Assembly: GCF_001019715.1 (NCBI RefSeq)
Contig: NZ_BBXJ01000001.1
Span: 930,001-994,000 of the forward strand
Source: Rodentibacter caecimuris
GTDB taxonomy: Bacteria > Pseudomonadota > Gammaproteobacteria > Enterobacterales > Pasteurellaceae
Reading direction: 5' to 3'
DNA: 64,000 bases
The position numbers and the translations under genes are program-made. Positions 44,000 to 52,684 of the stretch are shown here, in pieces. Within the stretch, counting starts at the first letter, position 1, and each line of letters begins with the position of its first letter. The notes beneath the pieces were generated by a model. The model was not told the DNA's origin. It was given only the letters and a program-made list of their open reading frames with translations, and did not search any database.

Positions 44000-45247
44000 A
44001 TGTTAATAGCTTCAATCTGTAAAGAACTTCGCCTGTTAAGTCGCGATTTACACGGGGTTGCGGTGTTATTTATTATGCCGATCTTATTTATGTTTATTAT
44101 GTCCGCCGCATTAAGTAATGAGAGTGAATTAAGCCAAGAAACACCGATTATGCTGTTATCGGAAAGGGAAAATCCATTAAATGAGGCTTTATTTCAGGCT
44201 TTAAAAGAGGAAGGGCTGAGTGTAGTGCAGGGTAATATTCGGTCAGAGCGGATAAAAGCAGAAAATGCATTAACAGAGGGCATATATTCTTTATTAATTA
44301 TCAATTCTAACTCAAAATTGACCGCTCTTTCCGGCGAAAAACCGTTGGAATTACGTTTAAATCCAAGTATTGATCGAGGCTGGTTGTTAGGTGTGAAAGG
44401 CATTTTACAAAAGCACTACACAAGACTACGCTTGGAACAATATTTAGCGGACAATCACATCAAGTTGAAAAATCGTCAGCAGAAGCAAATCAAAGAGATA
44501 GAGAAAAAAGTCAATCAGAATCTAGATGAAAAATTTGCACAAATCAATGATTATTTAGCCAAAGCACAGTGGCAGGAAGTCTATCTTAATCGTCAAGGAG
44601 AGCAAGTCACAAAGCCTAACTCGGTACAGCATAGTGTACCTGCTTGGCTGATTTTTGGCATGTTTTTTATTATGATTCCGCTGTCAAATGTGATGGCAAT
44701 GGAACGCCAAACCAATACCATTACTCGCTTACGAATGGCTAGGGCTTCGGCATTAAATTTAATCGTAGCGAAATTGCTCCCCTATTTTTTGATTAACCAA
44801 TTACAATTTATCGGTATGATTTCACTGGGGTATTTTGTATTGCCATACTTTGATATGCCGGCATTTTCTTTGAATGGTGAATGGTGGCAATATGGGGTGT
44901 TATCAATGACGGTCAGCATTGCCGCACTCGGCTATGGTTTATTCGTGAGTGTTATCGCGCGTACAACCGAACACGCCGTTGTGTTAGGTGGTGGAGGAAT
45001 TATCATTATGGCGGCTATCGGCGGTATTATGGTGCCGACCTATGTGATGCCCGATATGATGCAAACAGTTGCGGAATTTTCACCGATGGGATGGGCGTTA
45101 AGCGGTTTCCAAAATTTATTGCTCAACCGGTATGAACTAATCCAAATTGCCGATTATTTAATAAAATTGACTGCTTTCGGCATACTGATGATCGGGTTGG
45201 CGGCTGTTCTCTATCAACAACAATTGAAAAAACAAGTGAGATTTTAA
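44000..45247 (+). CDS. ABC-2 type permease (dialkylresorcinol arm)
   Basis: 415 residues. An N-terminal membrane segment (VAVLFIMPILFMFIMSAAL) is followed by a large extracytoplasmic domain with a coiled-coil-like part (about residues 150-195) and then five membrane segments (for example FGMFFIMIPLSNVMAM, ISLGYFVLPYF, VVLGGGGIIIMAAIGGIMVP). This is the layout of ABC-2/Ybh-type exporters. Its partner ATPase is at 41628. It may export the lipid product or its resorcinol part. The stop codon overlaps the next start as TAATG. Confidence 0.9.
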   Translation: MLIASICKELRLLSRDLHGVAVLFIMPILFMFIMSAALSNESELSQETPIMLLSERENPLNEALFQALKEEGLSVVQGNIRSERIKAENALTEGIYSLLIINSNSKLTALSGEKPLELRLNPSIDRGWLLGVKGILQKHYTRLRLEQYLADNHIKLKNRQQKQIKEIEKKVNQNLDEKFAQINDYLAKAQWQEVYLNRQGEQVTKPNSVQHSVPAWLIFGMFFIMIPLSNVMAMERQTNTITRLRMARASALNLIVAKLLPYFLINQLQFIGMISLGYFVLPYFDMPAFSLNGEWWQYGVLSMTVSIAALGYGLFVSVIARTTEHAVVLGGGGIIIMAAIGGIMVPTYVMPDMMQTVAEFSPMGWALSGFQNLLLNRYELIQIADYLIKLTAFGILMIGLAAVLYQQQLKKQVRF

Positions 45248-45534
45248 TGGCTTATCTTTTTACTCTTGAATCAAATTTGCTTGAATTAGAGTTAAAAAAA
45301 CTCATTTTACAGGAATCGGAAAAAGAGGAACTTGAACCTGATGAAATTTCTGATGACGAACCTCTTTTTGGCGGGCAAAGCCGTATTCAGTTAGATTCCC
45401 TTGATGCGTTACAAATTGCGGTGGCATTACAGGCACATTTTAAAGTACGTTTACAGGGTGACCGAATGGTGCGTAAGCATATGATGAACGTGCGCGATCT
45501 TGCGGCTTTTATTCGTGAACAACACCAAAAATGA
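45247..45534 (+). CDS. Acyl carrier protein (dialkylresorcinol arm)
   Basis: 95 residues. Ser51 in IQLDSLDALQIAVAL is the expected phosphopantetheine attachment site. The first 40 residues are strongly acidic (ESEKEELEPDEISDDEP). By position it is the carrier for the resorcinol arm, comparable to DarC. It is coupled by TAATG to the permease and by ATGA to the ketosynthase gene. Confidence 0.9.
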   Translation: MAYLFTLESNLLELELKKLILQESEKEELEPDEISDDEPLFGGQSRIQLDSLDALQIAVALQAHFKVRLQGDRMVRKHMMNVRDLAAFIREQHQK

Positions 45535-46583
45535 CCGTCTATATTAACGCCGTTTCTGCCCAATTTGCGGAAAAACTCGGACAACGAACCAGCCAAATGT
45601 TAGGGCAAACAACAGTATTACCTTACTTCAATGCATTTAAAGAACCACTGCTTTCCCTTGAACGGCTTTATGCTTATTTTGATGAGCAAATCGACGGCAC
45701 TTTAAAACAAGTAAATTGGAATAAAACTGAAGTTAAAAATATTCCCATTTTGCTTGGCTCCACAGCTTATGTCATGAGTGATTGCGAAGCCCGTATTGCC
45801 AATCAACAACCGCTACCAAAAGAATACAGCTTGGCGGTGATAGCTGATCATTTACGAGAACGGTATCAAACACAAGTATTTAGTTTTGCAACCTCCTGCA
45901 CCTCTTCCGCCCAAGCCATTGGCTATGCCTATAAAATGCTGAAAAATAACATAGCAGAAAAAGCCTTAGTACTCGGTTTTGAAATGTTTAATCGCTTAAC
46001 GTTTGAGCATTTTCAAGCAATGAATTTACTTTCCCAAGAGCCATCTTATTTACCGATGATCGCATCCAATGGCATGATTTTAGGTGAGGGTATGGGGTGT
46101 ATAGCATTATCTATCCAACCAAATCGCTCCTTATATTGCGAAATCTTAGGTGTAACGAGCGTAACAGACAATGAAAATCTGACCAATAGCAACAAAAACT
46201 CATTGAAAACCTTGCTTAAGCAATGCCTTAAAAAAGCCCAAATATCAGCGGAACAAATCCAAGGAATCAAAATTCATGGTGTGGGCGGTAGTAGTGATGA
46301 AATGGAAAAACAAGTACTGAGAGAACTTTTCCCACAAACAGAGTGGATGTTAGTCAAACCTTATATGGGACACACACTCGGCGCAAGCGGTGTATTGGAA
46401 ACAGTATTTTTTTATCAAAGTTTACAAGCCAAATACCTTGCAGAATTACCTTGGCAAATGCAAATAGAAAGTAAAAGTCAATCGCTGACCCATGGAAAAG
46501 CCTTAAAGTGCGGTTATTATTTACACTATTTTTTAGGTTTCGGCGGTAGTCATATCGCATGGGTAACCAAGGTGGGAGGGTGA
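45531..46583 (+). CDS. Beta-ketoacyl-ACP synthase (dialkylresorcinol arm)
   Basis: 350 residues, somewhat short for FabF-type enzymes. Active-site Cys123 in FATSCTSSAQAIGYAY, histidine in IKIHGVGGSSDEMEKQ (about residue 250) and histidine in KPYMGHTLGASGVLE (about 282) complete the Cys-His-His set. It therefore should be able to condense acyl-ACPs. The N-terminal region is shortened relative to FabF. It overlaps the ACP gene start-to-stop by four bases and is followed four bases later by a short ketosynthase-like gene, which could be its partner. Confidence 0.85.
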   Translation: MTVYINAVSAQFAEKLGQRTSQMLGQTTVLPYFNAFKEPLLSLERLYAYFDEQIDGTLKQVNWNKTEVKNIPILLGSTAYVMSDCEARIANQQPLPKEYSLAVIADHLRERYQTQVFSFATSCTSSAQAIGYAYKMLKNNIAEKALVLGFEMFNRLTFEHFQAMNLLSQEPSYLPMIASNGMILGEGMGCIALSIQPNRSLYCEILGVTSVTDNENLTNSNKNSLKTLLKQCLKKAQISAEQIQGIKIHGVGGSSDEMEKQVLRELFPQTEWMLVKPYMGHTLGASGVLETVFFYQSLQAKYLAELPWQMQIESKSQSLTHGKALKCGYYLHYFLGFGGSHIAWVTKVGG

Positions 46584-46587
46584 ATGA

Positions 46588-47169
46588 ATGATTTATTTAC
46601 AACAGAAAAATACGTTTATAGCAAACGGAAAGACGGATAAAGCCCTTCGCCAACAACTACAAATAGAGGGCATTGATCCCCGTCGTTTTAGCCGTTTCAC
46701 CCAGCTCGCCTTGTTGGGTGCATTACCACTAAAAAATAGTATTCAGCCCACTTGTGGTATTTATCTTGGTTCCCCCTTTAACTCACCAAGTAAATTTGAC
46801 AAGATGTTTCATCAACTTAATGAATACGATATGCCGAGTCCATTAGATTTTATGGCGAATATCAATAATGCAGCGACGTTTCAACTTGCTCAAATCTTTC
46901 AAATAATGGGAAATTCAATCTTTCTACCGATTAATCAAAAAACAATCTGGCAACCACTTCAATTAGCAAAACTAGATTTAATCAACGGTGATATAGAACA
47001 AGCTTTGATCGGATGGGTGCTGGAAGGAAACCTAGAAAAACAACCGGAAGGCGCGATATTTTGGCTAGTATCCAAAGAGTCAGAAAGTGCGGTCAAAAAA
47101 TTAGCAGTTTTGCCAAAATGTGAAGATATGCAAAATTTGGATTTTTTGTCGATTGTGCAAAAGATTTAA
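46588..47169 (+). CDS. Short ketosynthase-like protein without active-site cysteine
   Basis: 193 residues. RFSRFTQLALLGALPLKN, CGIYLGSPFNSPSKFDKM and NINNAATFQLAQIFQIMG resemble the N-terminal half of beta-ketoacyl synthases (Ketoacyl-synt_2 type), but the place expected for the catalytic Cys lacks it and the C-terminal half is missing. Such proteins can act as chain-length-factor partners, as ApeC does with ApeO. Located right after the ketosynthase gene, it probably forms a heterodimer with that product. Last gene of the plus-strand arm. Confidence 0.7.
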   Translation: MIYLQQKNTFIANGKTDKALRQQLQIEGIDPRRFSRFTQLALLGALPLKNSIQPTCGIYLGSPFNSPSKFDKMFHQLNEYDMPSPLDFMANINNAATFQLAQIFQIMGNSIFLPINQKTIWQPLQLAKLDLINGDIEQALIGWVLEGNLEKQPEGAIFWLVSKESESAVKKLAVLPKCEDMQNLDFLSIVQKI

Positions 47170-47172
47170 TTT

Positions 47173-47191
47173 GGTCGGGTTTCACCCGACC
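47173..47191. terminator. Bidirectional terminator between the two arms of the pigment locus
   Basis: GGTCGGGT and ACCCGACC form an 8-bp GC-rich stem with a three-base loop, flanked by A/T-rich ATTAAAT/TTAATTT on both sides. It lies in the 29-bp gap between the convergent last genes. Confidence 0.75.
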
Positions 47192-47198
47192 GATTAAA

Positions 47199-48443
47199 TT
47201 ATGCTTTCCACCGCTTAAAAATCAATGAGGTATTTACACCGCCAAAGGCAAAGTTATTATTCATCACATAATCTGTGTGAATTTCACGCCCCTCCCCTCG
47301 AATATAATCTAGCTTACCACAGCGTTCATCAATATTATCTAAGTTTAACGTTGGGGCAAACCAAGCATCCCGCATCATTTCAATAGAAAACCACGACTCC
47401 AAAGCACCACAAGCACCGAGTGTATGACCAAAATAGCTTTTTTGTGAACTGAGTGGAATTTTTCCGAAGATAGCTTCGGTTGCGAGGGTTTCAGCAATAT
47501 CGCCTTGTTCTGTCGCCGTACCGTGCCCATTCACATAACCAATTTTTTCGGGTGATAGATTGGCATCTTTAAGTGCTAATTCCATACAGCGTTGCATAGT
47601 GTCTTTTTGTGGACGGGTAACATGTGCCCCATCACTGTTTGCTCCATAACCGACCAGCTCGGCAATGATGTTCGCACCGCGTGCAAGGGCGTGTTCTAAT
47701 TCTTCTAATACAAACATTCCTGCTCCCTCACCAATGACGAGACCGTCCCGATCTTTATCGTACGGACGTGGGGTTTTGCTTGGATTGTCCACGTTTCGAC
47801 TTGCTGCATAAAGGGAATCGAAAACATAGACTTCCGACGGACAAAATTCCTCACCACCACCAGCTAGCATCATTGGAATAAGCCCATACTTAATTGCTTC
47901 ATAAGCATAACCGATTCCTTGGCTGCCTGAAGAACAAGCACTGGAGGTTGGGATAATTCGCCCTGTTAAACCAAAGAAAATACCAATGTTTGCCGCAGTG
48001 GTATGAGGCATCATTCGAACATAAGTATTGGCATTGAAACCGTCCGATTTACCTGTCATCAAAAGTTCGGCCGCATCTTTGATGTCGTTGGTAGAGCCGG
48101 TTGAAGAACCACAAGCCACGCCCATTCTGCCATCTTTGAGATAAGCTAAAATTTCACCGTTTCCATCAAGTAAATTAGCGTTAGCCAAAGCACGCTCGCT
48201 AGCCTCCACAACAAACTGTGAAACACGCCCAAGACTGCGTAATTGTTTCCGCGTCCAATGTTTTGGTGGTTGGTAATTGTGAATTTCTGCACCTAAACGT
48301 GCTTCTAATTCAGGGTAGCGTTCAACCCAATCTTTTTTAGCTTGCACGGCATTTTGTTTGCGTTGAAATGCAGACTTTATTTCTTGCCATTCTTTACCAA
48401 AGGCAGTAACAGCCCCAATACCGGTGACAACAACTCGTTTCAT
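47199..48443 (-). CDS. apeR: Beta-ketoacyl-ACP synthase (ApeR-like)
   Basis: 414 residues from the ATG at 48443 (MKRVVVTGIGAVTAFG); a start four codons upstream lacks a ribosome site. Catalytic residues are the Cys in PTSSACSSGSQGIGYAY, the His in VNGHGTATEQGD and the His in KSYFGHTLGACGALES. FabF-like in length. In aryl polyene clusters ApeR is a second ketosynthase thought to start or extend the chain. Last gene of the minus-strand operon, downstream of apeQ with a 56-bp gap. Confidence 0.85.
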   Translation of the reverse strand: MKRVVVTGIGAVTAFGKEWQEIKSAFQRKQNAVQAKKDWVERYPELEARLGAEIHNYQPPKHWTRKQLRSLGRVSQFVVEASERALANANLLDGNGEILAYLKDGRMGVACGSSTGSTNDIKDAAELLMTGKSDGFNANTYVRMMPHTTAANIGIFFGLTGRIIPTSSACSSGSQGIGYAYEAIKYGLIPMMLAGGGEEFCPSEVYVFDSLYAASRNVDNPSKTPRPYDKDRDGLVIGEGAGMFVLEELEHALARGANIIAELVGYGANSDGAHVTRPQKDTMQRCMELALKDANLSPEKIGYVNGHGTATEQGDIAETLATEAIFGKIPLSSQKSYFGHTLGACGALESWFSIEMMRDAWFAPTLNLDNIDERCGKLDYIRGEGREIHTDYVMNNNFAFGGVNTSLIFKRWKA

Positions 48444-48499
48444 CTTTGCTCTCATTATTTATTATAAAACAGGCTGATATAGAATCAGCCCTTACACAG

Positions 48500-49228
48500 T
48501 TAGCACAAGCCACCATTTACGCCGATAACTTGTCGGGTAATATAGGCAGCTCTTTCATCCATCAAGAAATCAACAGTATGAGCCACTTCATCAGGATTAC
48601 CCATTCTGCCGGTTGGGATCATTTTTAAAATTTCATCAATCGGTAGATTTTCATCTAAAATTTCCGTATCAATTAATCCCGGAGCGACACAGTTAACGGT
48701 AATTTTGCGTTTTGCCAATTCTACTGCAAGGGCTTTTGCCGCCCCAATAATACCAGCTTTCGATGCACTATAATTCACTTGCCCACGATTACCAATAATG
48801 CCAGAAACAGAGGTAATACAAACAATGCGTCCGGCTTTTCGACGACGGATCATTGGCATCATAATCGGATGAAGCACATTGTAAAAACCGTCCAAATTAG
48901 TACGTAGTACCACATCCCAATCCTCATTGGTCAGTGCAGGAAAGGCATTATCACGGGTTAAACCAGCATTAAGCACCACACCATAATACGCACCATACTC
49001 TTCTACGTCTGCCAATAATTTCTGGGCGGTTTGCTCACGATTGCTCACATCAAATTGTAGCACTCTTGCACTTTTCCCTAAATTTCTGATTGATTGAGCG
49101 ACATCTTCCGCCTCTTCAATACGGTTGCGGCAATGTACGACAATATCAAAGCCTGATTGAGCGAGACGCAAGGCAATCGCTTTGCCAATGCCTCGGCTAG
49201 AGCCGGTAATTAAAATAGTTTGCTTCAT
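48500..49228 (-). CDS. apeQ: 3-oxoacyl-ACP reductase (ApeQ-like)
   Basis: 242 residues of the short-chain dehydrogenase family. NADP loop ITGSSRGIGKAIAL near the N-terminus, VLNAGLTRDNAF, catalytic Ser in CITSVSGIIGNRGQ, and YSASKAGIIG (Tyr and Lys). The GxxxGIG and N-A-G features are FabG-like. It reduces the 3-keto group on the growing aryl polyene chain. It lies between apeP and apeR in the conserved KS-DH-KR-KS order. Confidence 0.88.
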   Translation of the reverse strand: MKQTILITGSSRGIGKAIALRLAQSGFDIVVHCRNRIEEAEDVAQSIRNLGKSARVLQFDVSNREQTAQKLLADVEEYGAYYGVVLNAGLTRDNAFPALTNEDWDVVLRTNLDGFYNVLHPIMMPMIRRRKAGRIVCITSVSGIIGNRGQVNYSASKAGIIGAAKALAVELAKRKITVNCVAPGLIDTEILDENLPIDEILKMIPTGRMGNPDEVAHTVDFLMDERAAYITRQVIGVNGGLC

Positions 49229-49240
49229 TGTATTCTCTTT

Positions 49241-49726
49241 TTAAAAAAGTGCGGTTAATTTTCTGTGTGTTTTTTTATCGGTATTTACTTGAGGACGGTA
49301 AACATTCAACGCTCCTTCAATTAAAACTTGCTCGGTGTCTAAATCTGTCAGGGAGCAGTCAAACACACCAAACCCGGTTGCATCTTCAATAGAAAGTTGA
49401 ATACGAATCTGCAACCGATGTCCCAGTGTGACCAAGGGGGTGTAAAATTTTAGCTTTCGAGAACCAATCCAATAACCTAAACTAATTGGCTGTCCGGCTT
49501 TCATACATTTACAACCCGCCCAAGCCGCAATACCTTGTGCCATAATCTCAGCCGCCATATAAGTAGGTAATTCCCCATTTTTGACCAATAAACAAGCTTC
49601 CGTTGGTGTGGCTTCAGCAATCAGAAAATTATCGCCAAAATCGGTAATTTTTTCCAACATCACCATTTTTCCACTATGCGGTATAAGGGAAGCAACATTG
49701 GTTATCGGACATGTCAAGTCAATCAT
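49241..49726 (-). CDS. apeP: Beta-hydroxyacyl-ACP dehydratase (ApeP-like hotdog protein)
   Basis: 161 residues from the ATG at 49726 with GGGGG six bases upstream; longer in-frame start rejected. Phrases ASLIPHSGKMVMLEKITDFG and MAAEIMAQGIAAWAGCKCM fit the hotdog-fold dehydratases used in aryl polyene synthesis. The IPH histidine is the usual catalytic one. It removes water from 3-hydroxyacyl-ACP to leave a trans double bond. It overlaps the apeO stop by eight bases. Confidence 0.83.
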   Translation of the reverse strand: MIDLTCPITNVASLIPHSGKMVMLEKITDFGDNFLIAEATPTEACLLVKNGELPTYMAAEIMAQGIAAWAGCKCMKAGQPISLGYWIGSRKLKFYTPLVTLGHRLQIRIQLSIEDATGFGVFDCSLTDLDTEQVLIEGALNVYRPQVNTDKKTHRKLTALF

Positions 49727-50945
49727 CTGTTTCCCCCAAAATAAGTACCGTATTATTACCGCCAAAAGCGAAAGAGCTACTTGCCCCTATTCGTTTGTCA
49801 TTTATCCAACGACTGTGAGAATCCGTTAATGCAATGTCTGGTAGCAGTGGATCCTTTTCGCCATCCCATAATTGAGCGGGTAATTGCCCGGTTGGATTTA
49901 ATGTTCGGTCAATCATTCCCCATAAAATCGCCGCTTCAATTGCACCCGCAGCCCCTAGAGTATGCCCGGTATAAGGTTTGGTACTGGTACAAAAAGTTTG
50001 ATTGCCAAATACAACGCTGACAGCAAGAGATTCCATTTGATCATTATGGATTGTGCCTGTACCGTGTAAATTAATCCAACCGATTTGATGTGGTTCTACT
50101 TGTGCTGAGGCTAATGCGGCATGAAAAGCGGTCATTGCGCCTTCCCCCTGTGGGTGTGGCGATGACATATGATATGCATCGCTACTTGCCCCGTAACCTA
50201 ATAGTTGTACGGATGTGTCATCAAGTTTTTCACGACTCATGATAAACACGGCCGCGCCTTCACCAATATTAATACCTTGACGATTAACGGAAAACGGATT
50301 GGTTCTTTTATCCGATAATACAGAAAGTGAGTTAAAACCCTTTACTGTGAGCAAGGAGAGGGTATCCACGCCACCACAAATCACTGCATCGCATATATTG
50401 ACTTTGAGCAAACGTGCCGCAGTGATCAGTGCCTTTGCCCCTGAGGTGCAAGCGGTAGAAATGCCATAAACCAAGCCTTTCAAGCCATATTGATGTGCAA
50501 TGAAATCAGCCGGAGCAGAAAAATATTGCTGTTGTTGTTTGAATTTTTCCCCAGACCAATCATTTGGATGTGCGGCTTCATATTTAAACACGGGAATGTT
50601 TTCATCCACACCAGTGGTAGAAGAGCCGATAACGACTGCAATACGATGCTCACCAAATCTTGTGATCGCCACCTCAATTTGAGGTTCCAGTTGCTGCAAG
50701 CAATGCCATAGTACTTGGTTGTTTCGGCTACGATGTTCATCAGCCAAATTCACCGGGAAGGGACGTAAATCCGTTTTAATCGATCCAAGCATATAGGCAG
50801 AGCCATTAAGATTCTCTGCTCGGAATAGCTGATCGGATAATGCTAGTGGTGAATCGCCCCTTTCCAATAAGGCTCGGACATGATGGGCAATACCTTCCCC
50901 CAAGCAAGTCAAAATAGCCGGACGGCTTAAATAAAGTGCGGTCAT
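49719..50945 (-). CDS. apeO: Beta-ketoacyl-ACP synthase (ApeO-like)
   Basis: 408 residues. Active-site Cys in GISTACTSGAKALITAA, His in INLHGTGTIHNDQM and His in TKPYTGHTLGAAGAIEA. In characterised aryl polyene systems ApeO pairs with the inactive ApeC to form the elongating ketosynthase/chain-length-factor complex. The start codon overlaps an uptake signal core (AAGTGCGGTCAT read on the plus strand). Two bases separate it from the lipoprotein gene upstream. Confidence 0.85.
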   Translation of the reverse strand: MTALYLSRPAILTCLGEGIAHHVRALLERGDSPLALSDQLFRAENLNGSAYMLGSIKTDLRPFPVNLADEHRSRNNQVLWHCLQQLEPQIEVAITRFGEHRIAVVIGSSTTGVDENIPVFKYEAAHPNDWSGEKFKQQQQYFSAPADFIAHQYGLKGLVYGISTACTSGAKALITAARLLKVNICDAVICGGVDTLSLLTVKGFNSLSVLSDKRTNPFSVNRQGINIGEGAAVFIMSREKLDDTSVQLLGYGASSDAYHMSSPHPQGEGAMTAFHAALASAQVEPHQIGWINLHGTGTIHNDQMESLAVSVVFGNQTFCTSTKPYTGHTLGAAGAIEAAILWGMIDRTLNPTGQLPAQLWDGEKDPLLPDIALTDSHSRWINDKRIGASSSFAFGGNNTVLILGETDD

Positions 50946-50947
50946 TT

Positions 50948-51433
50948 TTAATTTAGTTCTTCAATGTGCCAATAACTCATATCAGCTAGTTCAATATCTA
51001 CCCCCGACTGCCGGGAAATAATTCGCCAAACTTGTTTTTTATCTACAAAATAGGTAGTCGCCTGTTGGGTTCGCTCAATGTGGCTAAATGTAAACAACGA
51101 CTCCGTATTAAGTGCCGTAGCAATCGCCGAAAATAGCTGTTTGGCTTGCTGATTTGGCATAACAAAACCGTCATTTTGCCACCCTTCATTATTCAAAATG
51201 ACGCGGGCGATAGGTGCACCCAAAGGATCACTTTGCACCCATCGCCATACCTGTGGTTGAGCGGATAAACTCAGCAAGCTGGATTGTTTCAACCCACCAT
51301 TTATATCCCGTTGTTCCACTTTAAATAACCGCTCCGTTTTTTGTTGTAGTGGCAAAGTTTGAACCCTGGGTAGATTTGAACAGGCAGTTAAAAACAAACC
51401 GAACAAGCCCAACAAAAGGTATTTTTTCATCAT
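50948..51433 (-). CDS. DUF3261 lipoprotein of the aryl polyene cluster
   Basis: 161 residues from the ATG at 51433, which overlaps the stop of the flavoprotein gene as TAATG. The lipoprotein signal MMKKYLLLGLFGLFLTAC is followed by SNLPRVQTLPLQQKTERLF and SQPQVWRWVQSDPLGAPIAR, typical of DUF3261 proteins found with LolA-like and MMPL genes in aryl polyene clusters. It probably sits in the outer membrane and receives or inserts the lipid product, analogous to LolB. That role is inferred. Confidence 0.83.
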   Translation of the reverse strand: MMKKYLLLGLFGLFLTACSNLPRVQTLPLQQKTERLFKVEQRDINGGLKQSSLLSLSAQPQVWRWVQSDPLGAPIARVILNNEGWQNDGFVMPNQQAKQLFSAIATALNTESLFTFSHIERTQQATTYFVDKKQVWRIISRQSGVDIELADMSYWHIEELN

Positions 51434-52668
51434 TAATCTTGTGTCGCAACTCCGCACACTTCAGCCAAAGCTTTTAAACGTGCTTCAGATTTCGCCACAT
51501 AAGGATTATTGGTATCCCAAGCATAACCTGCCAAAATCGAAGAAATCATTTGGCAGATCTCCGGTTGAGGATTGCGAGCATATACCACATCTTGGAATGA
51601 TCCCTCATACCAACCTGTGACATAAGTTCTGAACGCATTTACGCCAACCATCAACTCATCAGCGAATTCGGTTTTCCAATCCACATTTTCTCCATTTAAT
51701 TGATGGATAATTAAACCGCTTGCCAAACGAGCCGAGTGCAATGCAATGGTTACCCCTGATGAGAAAACGGGATCTAAAAATTCTGCCGCATTGCCCAACA
51801 GAGCAAAGTGTTTACCGAATAAGGTTTTCACGTTTGCAGAATAACCTTGAATATTACGAAACGGAAACTCGTTTTCCCAATTTGCATTCGCTAAAATGCG
51901 TTTTAGCATTGGACATTCCAGTGCAAATTTTTTCAATACAGTCTCATTATCACCTTCAAGGGTTTCAGGCAAGCCCACTACACCAATAGAACAACGGTTA
52001 TCGGCAAATGGAATGAGCCATAGCCACACATCACGGTGTATTGGGTGGGTAGTAATTAAAATTTTGTTACGGTCAAAATCAGGATCGGTGATATTGTCAT
52101 CAATATGCGTAAAACGTGCCACACGTGCAGGCAAACAAGAGGGCGTTTCTAAATCAAGTAAACGGGGCAATACTCGTCCGTAACCACTGGCATCTAATAC
52201 AAAACGGGCTGACAAGCGGTATTCTTCGCCGTTTTCTTTGCGAATGGAAAGCTCTGCATTTTCTTGCGAATTATCGAACGCCAACACTTCTTCACCAAAA
52301 CGAACATCTACACCTTTTTTCGCCACTTCATCAATTAAAATTTTATCAAAAATGCCTCGGCGAACTTGGTAAGTCGTACCGGGGCCGGGGGTGAATTTAT
52401 CCGTAAAATCAAAATAGGTATAACGATTACCCCAAGTGAACGCTGCACCGTTTTTAAATTGGAAACTTGGCTCTGCGTGAACAGCATCGACTAAGCCTGC
52501 TTCTTCCAACATATCCATACAATAAGGCAGTAAACTTTCGCCAATCACAAAACGTGGGAAATGCTGTTTTTCAATCACACAAACCTTTAGGCCTTGTTTG
52601 TGCAATAAGGCGGCAGCAACCGAACCGGACGGACCGGCGCCAATAATTGCGACATCAAATAACGCCAT
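51433..52668 (-). CDS. FAD-dependent halogenase-like oxidoreductase
   Basis: 411 residues. FAD loop IIGAGPSGSVAAALL (GAGPSG at 10-15), GESLLP at 43-48, a lysine in the position of the halogenase catalytic lysine (Lys72 in FQFKNGAAFTWG), and the halogenase signature WxWxIP as WLWLIP at 215-220. GNAAEFLDPVFSSGV (292 onward) contacts FAD. The motif set is that of flavin-dependent halogenases such as those of xanthomonadin and flexirubin loci, though some non-halogenating relatives share it. If active it would chlorinate or brominate the aryl head group or resorcinol. It is co-located with the exporter and lipoprotein genes and is in tight coupling on both sides. Confidence 0.78.
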   Translation of the reverse strand: MALFDVAIIGAGPSGSVAAALLHKQGLKVCVIEKQHFPRFVIGESLLPYCMDMLEEAGLVDAVHAEPSFQFKNGAAFTWGNRYTYFDFTDKFTPGPGTTYQVRRGIFDKILIDEVAKKGVDVRFGEEVLAFDNSQENAELSIRKENGEEYRLSARFVLDASGYGRVLPRLLDLETPSCLPARVARFTHIDDNITDPDFDRNKILITTHPIHRDVWLWLIPFADNRCSIGVVGLPETLEGDNETVLKKFALECPMLKRILANANWENEFPFRNIQGYSANVKTLFGKHFALLGNAAEFLDPVFSSGVTIALHSARLASGLIIHQLNGENVDWKTEFADELMVGVNAFRTYVTGWYEGSFQDVVYARNPQPEICQMISSILAGYAWDTNNPYVAKSEARLKALAEVCGVATQD

Positions 52669-52684
52669 AGATAATTCTCCAAAT

